The notes: generated by a model from the sequence alone, not told the origin. A DNA stretch of 64,000 nt from Spartobacteria bacterium (GCA_003167555.1 PMSN01000023.1:281906-345905), one strand, 5' to 3'. Shown: positions 17,526 to 26,449, numbered from the stretch's first letter. Numbers and translations: made by a program.

Positions 17526-17981
17526 TTACGCGACTTCCGCCATGCGCTGGCGATCGAGGTAAACCTTGCAAATGCCTTTGATGCGCGTGAGCACGTAGTA
17601 AATCGTCTGGCTCCGCACGCGCACCAGCTCGGTGCCGACGATGCGCGTGACGAAATCGCCCGGCAATTCGAGGACTTCCTGCGGCGTGCGTCCATCGAGA
17701 CCTTTGCACAGAATCGCCGTCATGGCACGGGTGAGCGTCTGCACCTCGGGCCCGAGCGTCATGCGGAAATGCGCTTTGCCTTCGTCATCGACCTGGAGAT
17801 AAACGCCGACCGTGTCCGCGCATTCCTCGTCCTTGCGCACATCTTCGAGGACAAATTTTTCGCCCGGCCGCGGCTCCTGTTTCCTCGCGTTGTCCGCGTA
17901 GGAAACGAGCGTCTCACGCCGCTCGGTTTCCGGCAACGATTCGAACAAGTGGATGATCTTTTCCAGCTTCGGCGGATACAT
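17526..17981 (-). CDS. sufE: SufE-family sulfur acceptor protein
   Basis: SufE takes persulfide sulfur from the cysteine desulfurase SufS for iron-sulfur cluster assembly. The fold signature is present: N-terminal helix (PPKLEKIIHLFESLPE), the acceptor cysteine in DEECADTVGVYL where the family has GCxSxVW, and LCKGLDGRTPQEVLELP. I take ATG 17981; an in-frame ATG at 17996 is formed by the CATCCCGAG end of the adjacent repeat and would add five residues. No sufS or sufBCD genes are near. A rhodanese gene, also sulfur-handling, lies upstream on the same strand. Confidence 0.85.
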   Translation of the reverse strand: MYPPKLEKIIHLFESLPETERRETLVSYADNARKQEPRPGEKFVLEDVRKDEECADTVGVYLQVDDEGKAHFRMTLGPEVQTLTRAMTAILCKGLDGRTPQEVLELPGDFVTRIVGTELVRVRSQTIYYVLTRIKGICKVYLDRQRMAEVA

Positions 17982-17991
17982 GTTCGTTTCC

Positions 17992-18083
17992 GTCATCCCG
18001 AGCGCAGCGCAGCGCAGTCGAGGGATCCCGTTGAATCACTCTTCGCTATCGCCACGGGATTCCTCGACTTCGCTCGGAATGAC
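17992..18083. repeat. GTCATCCCGAGC-type inverted repeat, short form
   Basis: Arms begin GTCATCCCGAGCGCAGCGCA and end CGACTTCGCTCGGAATGAC. It lies between the rhodanese 3' end and sufE, and its end carries a possible alternative ATG for sufE. Confidence 0.85.
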
Positions 18084-18090
18084 AAAACCT

Positions 18091-18957
18091 TTACGCGGAT
18101 TTCTCAATCGGCGCGCCGACTTTGTTTCCCCATTCCGTCCACGAACCATCGTAATTGCGCACGTGGTCGAGCCCGAGCAGATACGTGAGCACGAACCAAG
18201 TGTGGCTCGAGCGCTCGCCGATGCGGCAATAGACAACTGTGTCGGTGCCCGACTTCAGCCCGCATCCCTCGAAATAAATCTTCGCCAGCTCATTCGCCGG
18301 CTTAAACGTGCTGTCCTCATTCGTTGCCGTTTTCCACGGCACACTTTTCGCGCCGGGAATATGTCCGCCGCGCAACACGCCTTCCTGCGGGTACTCTGCC
18401 ATGTGGGTGATCTCGCCTTTGAATTCACCCGGCGAACGCACGTCGACGAGCGGTTTGCCCGCCTTGCTTTGCGCGAGCGCTTCATCCGCAAAGGCGCGGA
18501 TCTCCTGGTCGAGCCGCTTCTTCGGCACGGGATAATTTGTCTGCGGATATTTGGGAACCTCGCGCGTCATCGGGCGGCCTTCCGCTTTCCATTTGTCGCG
18601 GCCGCCATTGAGGATTTTCACCTTCTCGTGGCCGAACAATCGGAAAGCCCAGAGCGCATAGCAGGCCCACCAGTTTGCTTTGTCCCCGTAGAAAATACAG
18701 GTCGTGTCCCGCGTGATGCCGTTGCGGCTGCACAGCTCGGCGAATTTGTCCGGCGCGATGTAATCGCGGATCACCTGGTCCTGGAGATCGGTTCGCCAAT
18801 CGATGTGCACAGCGCCGGGAATGTGCCCGGTGTCGTAGAGAAGGATGTCTTCGTTCGATTCCACGATGCGAAGGCCATCGTCGTTGAGATGTTTCTCGAG
18901 CCAATCCGCATCCACCAGCGCTTCAGGATGCGCGTACTGCATCGGGGCCGTTGTCAT
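18091..18957 (-). CDS. Thiosulfate sulfurtransferase (tandem rhodanese)
   Basis: Transfers sulfane sulfur from thiosulfate or mercaptopyruvate to an acceptor. From ATG 18957 the protein has 288 residues with an inactive N-terminal rhodanese domain ([17 protein letters not shown]) and an active C-terminal domain with [14 protein letters not shown] and the catalytic loop [12 protein letters not shown] (Cys at about residue 241). CRIGERS is the typical loop of bacterial SseA/CysA-type thiosulfate enzymes. The frame stays open up to 19227, but the upstream part overlaps the response-regulator gene on the other strand and is rejected. Confidence 0.92.
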   Translation of the reverse strand: MTTAPMQYAHPEALVDADWLEKHLNDDGLRIVESNEDILLYDTGHIPGAVHIDWRTDLQDQVIRDYIAPDKFAELCSRNGITRDTTCIFYGDKANWWACYALWAFRLFGHEKVKILNGGRDKWKAEGRPMTREVPKYPQTNYPVPKKRLDQEIRAFADEALAQSKAGKPLVDVRSPGEFKGEITHMAEYPQEGVLRGGHIPGAKSVPWKTATNEDSTFKPANELAKIYFEGCGLKSGTDTVVYCRIGERSSHTWFVLTYLLGLDHVRNYDGSWTEWGNKVGAPIEKSA

Positions 18958-19081
18958 AATGGATGGAATTTCATCCGCATTGATGCGCTCGCAACCGATT
19001 TGAACGGGAGCGCGCCCAGGGGAGTCGTTAGGCAGCGCCAGGAATGTTGAGTGAACCAAGCGAAGACCTATACTTCTTCCA

Positions 19082-19753
19082 ATGCGGATTCTCCTGATCG
19101 AAGACGAAATGAAGACCGCGGCGTTTCTCGCGAAAGGCCTGCGTGAAGGCGGCTTTGCCATCGAGGTAGCAAGGGATGGTGAAACCGGACTGGAACTCGC
19201 TTTGGCGACGCGACCCGATCTTCTCATCGTGGATGTGATGCTGCCAAAGAAAGACGGCTGGGCCGTCGTCGAGGAACTGCGGGCTGGCGGCGTTCACACG
19301 CCGATTCTTTTTCTGACTGCGCGCGATAGCGTGCACGATCGCGTGAAAGGACTCGAGCTGGGCGCTGACGACTATCTCGTGAAGCCGTTTGCCTTTTCGG
19401 AATTGCTCGCGCGCGTGCGCTCGTTGCTGCGGCGCTCCTCGGCCCGGCACGCGGAGCAATTGCGGGTCGCGGATTTGGAGATCGACACGCGGCGGCACAA
19501 GGCGATTCGCTCCGGCGTTGCCCTGAATCTCACCGCGAAAGAATTCCTTCTCCTGGCTCAGCTCGCGCGTTCTCCGGGCGAGGTCGTGTCCCGGCCGGAA
19601 ATTGCGGAACACGTCTGGGACATTAATTTCCGCACAGACACGAACGCGGTGGATGTGATGGTGCGGCGGTTGCGCGCCAAGGTGGACGATCCATTCGCAA
19701 TCAAACTCATCCACACGGTCCGCGGCGCCGGTTATGTTCTCAAAGCCGACTGA
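19082..19753 (+). CDS. OmpR-family response regulator, heavy-metal (CusR/CopR) type
   Basis: The 223-residue protein has a receiver domain (acidic pair in LLIEDE, phospho-acceptor Asp51 in [14 protein letters not shown], Lys in YLVKPFAF) and a winged-helix DNA-binding domain ending in [13 protein letters not shown]. The [15 protein letters not shown] segment is usual in the CusR/HprR/CopR group. It overlaps the sensor kinase gene by 20 bases. A perfect palindrome resembling CusR/HprR sites lies at 21159, in front of the outer-membrane protein gene. Confidence 0.92.
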   Translation: MRILLIEDEMKTAAFLAKGLREGGFAIEVARDGETGLELALATRPDLLIVDVMLPKKDGWAVVEELRAGGVHTPILFLTARDSVHDRVKGLELGADDYLVKPFAFSELLARVRSLLRRSSARHAEQLRVADLEIDTRRHKAIRSGVALNLTAKEFLLLAQLARSPGEVVSRPEIAEHVWDINFRTDTNAVDVMVRRLRAKVDDPFAIKLIHTVRGAGYVLKAD

Positions 19754-21125
19754 GCCGCGCTCGATCGCATCCCAATTGGTCCTGCGTTTCACGCCGGCCG
19801 CGGCGTTCCTGCTCTTCTGCGCGCTGGGCGTGCTTTACTGGATCGTCGTTCAGCACGCCTTCGAAGAAGACAACGATGTTCTGGCCGATAAGATCGTGGC
19901 GTTGCGCGCGGACATGAACAAGAGCGACGGCCCTCAAATTCTGGATCGTGAATTGAAGAATGTGCGGGCCGGAGAGCGCATCGCTTACTGGGTGCGGATG
20001 ATGGATCCTGGCGGCAGGCTTTTGGCGGAGACGCCAGGGATGAATGATTCGTTGCCGCCGGGGATTTTTCCGGCGGCTCAAAGTTCGTCGGACTGGAAGT
20101 CGAAGGATTATCGGAGGGACAGGCAATTATATTCTCTCGTGGCCGTGACCGAGGAAGTGGGCGGCCAACCTTACACGCTCCAGGTCGCGCAAGACCGTTC
20201 CTCCGACGAGCGCTTCATGAAGGAGTTTGGCACATTGCTCGTGGTCGTGCTGGCCTTCAGCATCGTGGCCTCGGCTGTGATTGCGCGCAGGGTGGCGAAG
20301 GACGGTTTGCAGCCTCTTGCCGCGATGACGCAATCATTGAAGCGCATTGGTCCGCAGCGTCTGCATGAACGAATCCCGCTGGACGGTTGGCCGCGCGAGC
20401 TCCAACCGCTGGCCGTCGCCTTCGACGACATGCTGGACCGGCTCGAAGATTCCTTCACCCGTCTCTCGCAATTCTCGGCCGATCTCGCGCACGAACTCCG
20501 CACACCCATCGCCAACATCCGCGGCGAAGCGGAAGTCACGCTCACCCGGCCTCGAAGCCCGGATGAATACCGGGAAGTGATCGAATCGACGGTGGCGGAA
20601 TGCGAACGGCTCTCGGGGATCGTCGATAACCTGCTCTTCCTTGCACGCGCCGAAGCTGCTGAGGGAAATGTGCAGCGCACATCCTTCGATGGACGCGCCG
20701 CGCTGGAAAAAATCACGGCGTTCTATGAAGCCATCGCGGAAGAGCAAGACGTGACTCTGACTTGCGCCGGTGAAGGCGAGGTTCGCGCCGACCCAATGCT
20801 GTTCGGACGGGCCGTGAGCAATCTCGTGGAAAACGCGCTGCGCTTCACGCCGGCCGGCGGGACGATCCTGGTTTCGATCGCCCTCCGCGCCGCGCATTTT
20901 GAAATCGCGGTGAAAGATACCGGCTGCGGAATAGCCGCGGAACATCTTCCGCGCGTGTTCGATCGCCTTTATCGCGCCGATTCATCGCGCAGCTCTCAAG
21001 GCGCCGGCCTGGGCCTGGCGTTGGTGAAATCGATCACCCATCTGCATGGCGGGTCCGCGAAGATCGAGAGCGAAGTCGGACGCGGCACCACCGTGACGCT
21101 GACTTTTCCTGACGGAGTGGATTGA
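19734..21125 (+). CDS. Heavy-metal-type sensor histidine kinase
   Basis: The 463-residue inner-membrane kinase has two membrane segments (residues about 19-40 and 166-184) enclosing a periplasmic sensor of about 125 residues, a HAMP domain, the dimerisation/phospho-acceptor motif DLAHELRTPIANI (His253) and an HATPase domain with SNLVENALRFTP, DTGCGI and GAGLGLALVKSI. The arrangement matches the CusS/CopS group. The ligand cannot be read from the sequence: the periplasmic part has no obvious His/Met-rich metal cluster, so a redox or other signal is also possible. Translationally coupled to the regulator at 19082. Confidence 0.9.
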   Translation: MFSKPTEPRSIASQLVLRFTPAAAFLLFCALGVLYWIVVQHAFEEDNDVLADKIVALRADMNKSDGPQILDRELKNVRAGERIAYWVRMMDPGGRLLAETPGMNDSLPPGIFPAAQSSSDWKSKDYRRDRQLYSLVAVTEEVGGQPYTLQVAQDRSSDERFMKEFGTLLVVVLAFSIVASAVIARRVAKDGLQPLAAMTQSLKRIGPQRLHERIPLDGWPRELQPLAVAFDDMLDRLEDSFTRLSQFSADLAHELRTPIANIRGEAEVTLTRPRSPDEYREVIESTVAECERLSGIVDNLLFLARAEAAEGNVQRTSFDGRAALEKITAFYEAIAEEQDVTLTCAGEGEVRADPMLFGRAVSNLVENALRFTPAGGTILVSIALRAAHFEIAVKDTGCGIAAEHLPRVFDRLYRADSSRSSQGAGLGLALVKSITHLHGGSAKIESEVGRGTTVTLTFPDGVD

Positions 21126-21158
21126 GAGATCGGTCCACAAAATTGCCTTGCCCTAAAG

Positions 21159-21174
21159 ATTACAAATTTGTAAT
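21159..21174. promoter_or_regulatory. Palindromic operator-like site upstream of the outer-membrane protein gene
   Basis: Perfect 16-bp dyad ATTACAAATTTGTAAT, ending 8 bases before ATG 21183. It resembles the CATTACAA-type boxes bound by CusR/HprR-like regulators. Its place at the start codon would fit either repression or a site whose promoter lies inside the kinase gene end; the regulator encoded at 19082 is the obvious candidate. Confidence 0.6.
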
Positions 21175-21182
21175 GCGAGGTC

Positions 21183-22163
21183 ATGCAACCACGACGCGCT
21201 CCGCGAAACAGACTGATCCCTGCGGCATTGTCATTGGGACTTCTCAGCTGCCTGGCCCTCCATCCATCATCGGCCCACGCCCAAGTCGCGACGAGCGAAC
21301 GTCTCGTGGTGACGGGCGAAGAGGTGCCGAGCGCTTACGGCGCGACCCCCAGTTTTTCACGCAGCCGCTTCTCAAATCTCGTCAACGCCTATGTTTTGCC
21401 ACCCGGGGCCGTCTTCGCCGGATTGATTTACCAGGGCGACGCCCTTCGCTTCAATCGCCCCGATCACACCTTTACGCAGGAAGTAGAAATCGGTCTCCCG
21501 TATCGATTTGGCATCGCGTTTGAAAACGGCGTCGAAGCATTTCGGGGAAACAGTCAAGAGCGAACGTTCAGTGTAGAGGCGCGCTATGCTCTGGCGGATT
21601 GGAACAAGATTCCGCTCAACCCGACGATCTTCGTCGAGTACAAATTCGGCATTGGCCATATTCTGCATGACGAAGGTCCGCCCGCACCACTGGAGAAAGG
21701 TGAAGCGCAGGCGTTTCTCGATGAAAAGAAACCTCTTCCGGACGCAGTTGAAGTAAGGCTGCTCCTCGCGCAGGACTTTGGCGAAAACGTTGAGTGGGCC
21801 CTGAATGCCTTTTTCGAACAGGAAGTCGGTGGAGATCGCGGCCGGGAAGTCGGCTTCGCTCAGAGTGTGATGTTCCCGATTATTCTGCCGCATGAACGGC
21901 TCAAGGTCGGCGCGGAAATGCAGTTCACCTCATTTACCGATGCTGGAATCCGGGAGGGCGGAGAAGATCCTTCCTATCGGGTGGTGGTGGGTCCAACGAT
22001 CGCGTGGAAGCCATCGACGAACACGCGTCTGGATATCTCGCCGCTGTTTGGCGTGACCCACGACGCACCGAGAGCGTCCGTCTTCATTGTCTTTTCCATG
22101 TTGTTCGGTCCTGGCGGCGAGCGCCCCGAGGCGGAAGCGCCCGCGTCAACGCGGAACCGCTGA
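21183..22163 (+). CDS. Outer-membrane beta-barrel-like protein, unknown function
   Basis: The 326-residue protein has a basic N-terminus and signal peptide (cleavage near SAHAQ, residue 33). The remainder alternates hydrophobic and polar residues and has repeated aromatic-ended strands (for example EVEIGLPYRFGIAFENGVEA and KVGAEMQFTSF), as in transporter-like outer-membrane barrels. It follows the two-component system with the dyad at 21159 just before it, so it is a likely target of that system. No specific family is claimed; the tail EAEAPASTRNR looks unstructured. Confidence 0.7.
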   Translation: MQPRRAPRNRLIPAALSLGLLSCLALHPSSAHAQVATSERLVVTGEEVPSAYGATPSFSRSRFSNLVNAYVLPPGAVFAGLIYQGDALRFNRPDHTFTQEVEIGLPYRFGIAFENGVEAFRGNSQERTFSVEARYALADWNKIPLNPTIFVEYKFGIGHILHDEGPPAPLEKGEAQAFLDEKKPLPDAVEVRLLLAQDFGENVEWALNAFFEQEVGGDRGREVGFAQSVMFPIILPHERLKVGAEMQFTSFTDAGIREGGEDPSYRVVVGPTIAWKPSTNTRLDISPLFGVTHDAPRASVFIVFSMLFGPGGERPEAEAPASTRNR

Positions 22164-22233
22164 GCAACTTGGGCTGCTCGAGACTCACTGGCACTTGCAC
22201 CGCGTCCAATTCCGTACATTCGTACGGACGCGC

Positions 22234-22407
22234 ATGAAAATATTTCTAGTGCTCGTTGCTTCAGTCGCTGCGCTGGCCCTGGGCGGGTGCGCCGATCAGT
22301 CGCTGATTTCGGATGAGGAATATAAAGCGGTGAAGGGTCCCGCGCCAAACTCACCGGACCCGATGGGTTACATCCCGCAACCGAGCAACCGGCCGCCGGG
22401 GTTCTAG
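22234..22407 (+). CDS. Small lipoprotein (57 aa)
   Basis: ATG 22234 opens a 57-residue protein with a typical lipoprotein signal: MKIFLVLVASVAALALGGC with lipobox LGGC, then about 38 polar, proline-rich residues (PAPNSPDPMGYIPQPSN). The longer in-frame extension upstream is out of register with any recognisable protein. Function unknown; probably anchored in the outer or inner membrane. Codirectional with the barrel gene, 70 bases downstream of it. Confidence 0.7.
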   Translation: MKIFLVLVASVAALALGGCADQSLISDEEYKAVKGPAPNSPDPMGYIPQPSNRPPGF

Positions 22408-22436
22408 ATTTCTGCGAGTCGTTAGGCCGGCGGCTC

Positions 22437-22856
22437 CTATTCGATATCCAGCTCGCGCACCTTTTTCTGCGCCCGGATCGTTTCCACCTGGTTCCGTAAT
22501 TTATCCGCGAGCGCGACCTTCGTGGGAATGCCCTCCAGCACAATCACCGGCGACGACAGGTCGGAAGTATTAACCACGATGTTCTCCAAGCCGAGCATGC
22601 GATAGATGAAGGGCTGGCGGACTTCGATGTCTTTGACGCGATAAAGCTCGAGCGTCTCTGTCACCTTGCTGAAAATTCCTTCCGTCATTTTCACGCGCTC
22701 GGTCGTCAGCTCGAAGATGTTGTTTTTCGTTTGGAGATATCGGGTAAGCGCGATGAAGATGGGCACGATGAGCCAGCAAAACAGTCCGGCCAGAATGAAG
22801 AGCCCCAGGTTTTTCAGTTGCGATGATGTCCCACGCCAGATGGTTTCTTCCGCCAT
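22437..22856 (-). CDS. PH-domain (bPH2/YdbS-like) membrane protein
   Basis: From ATG 22856 the protein has 139 residues: a short N-terminus (MAEETIWRGTSSQ), one or two membrane-spanning segments (residues 16-38), then the bacterial PH-like domain with TTERVKMTEGIFSKVTETLE and LYRVKDIEVRQPFIYRMLG, and NTSDLSSPVIVLEGIP. Members bind membranes or peptides; the precise role is not known. It diverges from the nucleotidyltransferase gene, with about 70 bases between start codons. Confidence 0.85.
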   Translation of the reverse strand: MAEETIWRGTSSQLKNLGLFILAGLFCWLIVPIFIALTRYLQTKNNIFELTTERVKMTEGIFSKVTETLELYRVKDIEVRQPFIYRMLGLENIVVNTSDLSSPVIVLEGIPTKVALADKLRNQVETIRAQKKVRELDIE

Positions 22857-22928
22857 GGCGGCAGTTTTAACAGACTGGCAGCGCAGCACAAGCGCGACGG
22901 CAGGGCGCTCGGGGGGATTAACCCAATA

Positions 22929-23870
22929 ATGATCACGCAAGCCTTCGTTCTCGCCGCCGGCCTGGGCACGCGCCTCCGTCCGTTGACGGAGGATTTGCCA
23001 AAGCCGCTCATTCCGATTTTTCAAAAACCGCTCCTCACTTTCGCGCTCGATCATCTTCTCGGCGTCGGAATCGAATCTTTCGTCATCAACACCCACCATC
23101 TTCCCGCGCCGTTCGAAAAGTTTTTCGCGGGAGGCGCCTACGAGGGCCGCCGCGTCACGCTGGTCCACGAGCCGGAGATTCTCGGAACAGGCGGCGGCAT
23201 CAAGAACATCGAACATCATCTCCGCGCCGAGCCGTTCCTCGTCTACAGCGGCGACGTCCTGACGGACATCGATCTGAAGCCATTGCTCGATGAACATCTC
23301 CGCGCTGGAAACGATGTGACACTCGCATTGCGCGAGACGGATCACGGCGCGGACGTGGCGCTCGATGGCAGCCGCGTCGTGGACATCGAAAATCGCTACG
23401 GCTATGCGGGCCGTTATGACTTCGCGGGCATTTCTCTCTGGACGCCGGCGATCTTCCAGCGAATTTCGCCCGGCCAGAGTGTTTCGTTCATCCCGATTCT
23501 GGGCGAATGGATCGGAGCCGGCGGCAAGATCGGCGGCGTGGTTTTGAATGAGCGCCAGTGGTTCAACATCGGTTCACGCGCGGAATATCTGAAAGTCCAC
23601 AGCTTCATCGAGGAGAAGCGCTGGAAGCCGGATTATGTGAAGACGCCCGGCTGGCCGATGCGCATCGCCCCGGATGCGGTCGTCGATTCGAGCGCGCGAC
23701 TTGCAGGCTTTTATTCCATCGGCACGGGCTGTTGTGTCGGGGCGGACGCGATCGTGGAGAACACAATTCTCTGGCCTGGCGCACAAATCGCTTCCCGATC
23801 CTGCCTGCGCAATTGTATCGTCCGCTCCCACCGAAAAGCAGAAGGCCAGCTCAGTGACATCGACATCTAG
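22929..23870 (+). CDS. Sugar-phosphate nucleotidyltransferase, probably MurU-like
   Basis: Transfers a nucleotide to a sugar 1-phosphate. The 313-residue protein has the NTP-transferase domain (FVLAAGLGTRLRPLTEDLPKP with the catalytic Arg and Lys, GTGGGIKN, YSGDVLTDID as metal site) and a short left-handed beta-helix-like tail (residues about 250-310). The next gene, overlapping by 17 bases, is an AmgK-like kinase; in Pseudomonas AmgK makes MurNAc 1-phosphate and MurU makes UDP-MurNAc, so this pair probably salvages cell-wall sugars. Mannose-1-phosphate guanylyltransferase is the alternative. Confidence 0.83.
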   Translation: MITQAFVLAAGLGTRLRPLTEDLPKPLIPIFQKPLLTFALDHLLGVGIESFVINTHHLPAPFEKFFAGGAYEGRRVTLVHEPEILGTGGGIKNIEHHLRAEPFLVYSGDVLTDIDLKPLLDEHLRAGNDVTLALRETDHGADVALDGSRVVDIENRYGYAGRYDFAGISLWTPAIFQRISPGQSVSFIPILGEWIGAGGKIGGVVLNERQWFNIGSRAEYLKVHSFIEEKRWKPDYVKTPGWPMRIAPDAVVDSSARLAGFYSIGTGCCVGADAIVENTILWPGAQIASRSCLRNCIVRSHRKAEGQLSDIDI

Positions 23871-24867
23871 AACGCCCAAGACCGATCAGTTGCTTCGGCA
23901 GACGCGGATTCATTTCCCGCGCTTCGAGGAAGCCAAGGTCAAAATCACGCCGATCGAGAAAGGCGGCTCGGACCGGAAATTCTACCGCGTCCGCTGTGCG
24001 CCGGACCAGGCGATCATTCTGGTGAAGTACGGCTTCGAGCGCGAAGAGAACCGGCATTACGTCAGGATCGCGGAGTTCCTCGCCGAGCACCGCATTCGCG
24101 CGCCCAGGATTTATTTTCACGATGCCGCGGAAGGCTTGATTTGGATCGAAGATCTCGGAGAAAACGATCTTTGGAGCTATCGCGGGGAAAGCTGGCTCGT
24201 GCGTCGGGCCTTCTACGAGTCTGCGCTCGATGAAATCGTGAAACTGCATTGTCTCCCCGAAGAGACTGGGCGTGCGATTCAGAAAAATCTTCCGGCCGCG
24301 TTTGATGCAGCGCTCTATCGCTGGGAACAAAACTATTTCTTCAAAAACTGTCTCGGTGGTTATTTTGGCGTGAAGAAGAAAGTTCTGGCGGAATTGAACG
24401 CTCTGCCGGCCTTGAGCGAAATTGCCGAGCGTTTGGCCTCGCGGCCGCGAGTACTCGTGCACCGGGATTTTCAATCCCAGAACATCATCGTGCGCAACGG
24501 CCAGGCGCATCTGATCGACTTTCAGGGAATGCGACCCGGTCTGGCCGAATACGATCTCGCCTCGCTGCTTTTCGATCCGTACGTCAGCTTCTCGCGCGCG
24601 GAGTGTGAGGAGTTGCTGGCCGAATATGAAGGAAAGCGCGCGACCGCCTGCGATCCCGTTTCGCCGCAGTTCCGGGAAATCTTTCGCTTGTGCGGCATTC
24701 AACGGCTGATGCAAGCGCTCGGCTTCTACGGTTTCGCCGCGTTGGTCAAAGGCAACAAGACATTCCTCGATTACGTTCCGGCGGCGATGACCTCGTTGCG
24801 CGCGCTGGTCGGCGAGCTGGATGATCTGAAAAACTTGAGCGCGGTTTTGGATGGCGTTGCGCAATAG
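23854..24867 (+). CDS. Aminoglycoside-phosphotransferase-fold sugar kinase, AmgK-like
   Basis: Phosphorylates an anomeric hydroxyl, by analogy MurNAc/GlcNAc. I take GTG 23854 (337 residues), which overlaps the end of the nucleotidyltransferase gene and begins where similarity-like sequence begins. Motifs: nucleotide-binding GGSDRKFYRV, catalytic VLVHRDFQSQNIIV and metal-binding LIDFQGMRPGLAEYDL, close to the AmgK/CotH type pattern rather than to antibiotic phosphotransferases. Translational coupling to the MurU-like gene strengthens the peptidoglycan-recycling reading. The CPBP gene overlaps its 3' end by 17 bases. Confidence 0.85.
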   Translation: MTSTSRTPKTDQLLRQTRIHFPRFEEAKVKITPIEKGGSDRKFYRVRCAPDQAIILVKYGFEREENRHYVRIAEFLAEHRIRAPRIYFHDAAEGLIWIEDLGENDLWSYRGESWLVRRAFYESALDEIVKLHCLPEETGRAIQKNLPAAFDAALYRWEQNYFFKNCLGGYFGVKKKVLAELNALPALSEIAERLASRPRVLVHRDFQSQNIIVRNGQAHLIDFQGMRPGLAEYDLASLLFDPYVSFSRAECEELLAEYEGKRATACDPVSPQFREIFRLCGIQRLMQALGFYGFAALVKGNKTFLDYVPAAMTSLRALVGELDDLKNLSAVLDGVAQ

Positions 24868-25741
24868 CGATCCGCTGCCGCGCGCCATCGCCTGGGGCGC
24901 GGTGATTCTTTCCAGCGCGCTGCCCACGATCATCTGGCGCGAATCGGGACACGCCAGATCGCCCTGGCCGGCTTTGACCCAATGCGCGTTGCTGATCATT
25001 GCGGCGATCGGCGTTCTGCCCTCTCCGCGCCTGCGAGTTCTGACGCGTTTTCTTTTCGCACTCGCTGCGTTGCGGCTTGGTTGGTACGTCGTCGCGCCGC
25101 GGCTTGAGGCGACTGTTTTCGTTCACAGTTTGTTACAGAGCGCGAATTGGGGAACGCGCCTGCTCATCGACCGGACGTTGCCTCTGGCCGGCGCGCTCCT
25201 CATGAGTCTGACCTTGATCGGCAGCGGAATCACCCGGCGCGATTTGTTTTTGTGCCGCGGAGATCTCGCGGCGCCAGCCCAGCCCATTCCTTTTCTTTGG
25301 CCGCGAAAACCAATCCCGTGGACAGTCTTCGGTCCGGTCTTGCTCGTCGTTTTCGGAATCGTGCTCCCGCTCTTTTTGTATTTCACCGTTCATCCGGATT
25401 TCAGCGCCGCCGGACGCATCCTGCATTTTTCTCCCTGGATTCTGGGCGTCGCCGCGCTCAACGCCGCCAACGAAGAGTTTCAATTCCGCAACGTCCTTCT
25501 GGCGCATTTGCGCAACGTCGTCACTCCGGGCGAGGCCGTTCTCCTCACCGCGGTCTTGTTTGGGCTCGGCCATTTTTACGGCCAGCCGTCCGGGCCGATT
25601 GGCGTGTTGTTGGCGGGATTTGCCGGATGGATTTGGGCCCGGAGCATGATCGAGACGCGCGGCTCCGCCTGGGCCTTCCTCATTCACATGGTACAGGACA
25701 TTGTCATCTTCTCCTTCCTCGCGGTCGGCGCGCCGAAATGA
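24851..25741 (+). CDS. CPBP-family intramembrane metalloprotease (CAAX/Abi type)
   Basis: Polytopic membrane protein of 296 residues with about seven hydrophobic segments. The family signature appears in the C-terminal half: NAANEEFQFRNVL (Glu-Glu...Arg), VLFGLGHFYG (His) and FLIHMVQDIV (His, Asp). Relatives cleave prenylated or other membrane substrates or act in maturation/immunity to peptides. It overlaps the AmgK-like gene by 17 bases and is thus likely on the same mRNA; whether it is functionally tied to wall recycling is not shown. Confidence 0.88.
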   Translation: MALRNSDPLPRAIAWGAVILSSALPTIIWRESGHARSPWPALTQCALLIIAAIGVLPSPRLRVLTRFLFALAALRLGWYVVAPRLEATVFVHSLLQSANWGTRLLIDRTLPLAGALLMSLTLIGSGITRRDLFLCRGDLAAPAQPIPFLWPRKPIPWTVFGPVLLVVFGIVLPLFLYFTVHPDFSAAGRILHFSPWILGVAALNAANEEFQFRNVLLAHLRNVVTPGEAVLLTAVLFGLGHFYGQPSGPIGVLLAGFAGWIWARSMIETRGSAWAFLIHMVQDIVIFSFLAVGAPK

Positions 25742-25771
25742 TGTGATGGCAGCCGTCAGCCCCGCGTTATT

Positions 25772-25791
25772 AGTCAAAGCTCTCTTTGATT
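25772..25791. promoter_or_regulatory. Dyad AGTCAA-N8-TTGATT upstream of the SufR-like regulator
   Basis: Twenty-base imperfect palindrome AGTCAAAGCTCTCTTTGATT, ending 28 bases before the GTG at 25820. The same spacing and half-site recur perfectly at 26491, before the next gene, which suggests one regulator binds both, most simply the product of the gene at 25820. Confidence 0.6.
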
Positions 25792-25819
25792 TATTCCGGC
25801 GCGCCTCTATACTGCGACC

Positions 25820-26449
25820 GTGAAACACTCCGGCTGGCGCCAACGAATCCTCAAGAGCACTCGGGGCCAGATTCTCCAGTTGCTCCGGACCGGAGATCAA
25901 ACCGTGAACGACCTCGCGGCTGCGTTGAAGCTGACCGACAACGCGATCCGCGCTCATCTTCTCAGCCTGGAGCGGGACGGACTCGTTCACCAATCCGGCA
26001 CCCAGCCCGGGGTCCGCAAGCCGCACGCCACCTACGCCCTCACGGCCGACGCCGAGCAGATTTTCCCAAAGGCGTACGGCCCGCTCGTTGATCTCATCCT
26101 CACGGTGTTCTCCCGAAAGCTAACGCCGAGTGAATTGAAAACCGGCATGCGGGAAGTGGGTCGCAAGGTAGCCGAAGAGCATTTGGGCGAGGTGAAAGGC
26201 AAGACCCGGCAGCAACGAATCAACGCCGCGCTTCGCATCCTCTCGGACCTCGGTGGCGCGGCCCGCTTTGAGAAGAGCGAAGGCAAACATTTTATTCGCG
26301 GCCACGGCTGCCCGCTGGCCGCTGCCACAGGCCGCCATCCGGAAGCGTGTCTCATCGCGGAATCACTTCTCAGCCAGATAATCGGTGCGCCGGTGAAGGA
26401 ACGCTGCGTCCATCAGCCGGTGCCGTCCTGCTGTTTCGAAATCGGCTGA
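25820..26449 (+). CDS. SufR-like iron-sulfur transcriptional regulator
   Basis: The 209-residue protein from GTG 25820 has an N-terminal winged helix (residues 12-75; ILQLLRTGDQTVNDLAAALK, then AIRAHLLSLERDGLV) and a C-terminal region with cysteines at 164, 177, 196 and 204-205 (GHGCPLAAATG, HPEACLIAESLL, KERCVHQPVPSCCFEIG), matching the SufR pattern for a [4Fe-4S] cluster. SufR represses iron-sulfur assembly genes or responds to redox state. The dyads at 25772 and 26491 point to autoregulation and to control of the DoxX-like gene. Confidence 0.78.
   Translation: MKHSGWRQRILKSTRGQILQLLRTGDQTVNDLAAALKLTDNAIRAHLLSLERDGLVHQSGTQPGVRKPHATYALTADAEQIFPKAYGPLVDLILTVFSRKLTPSELKTGMREVGRKVAEEHLGEVKGKTRQQRINAALRILSDLGGAARFEKSEGKHFIRGHGCPLAAATGRHPEACLIAESLLSQIIGAPVKERCVHQPVPSCCFEIG

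Noticed and set aside
18958..19227. Extended N-terminus for the rhodanese
   Set aside because: Overlaps the response-regulator gene in antisense; the rhodanese domain begins after ATG 18957.
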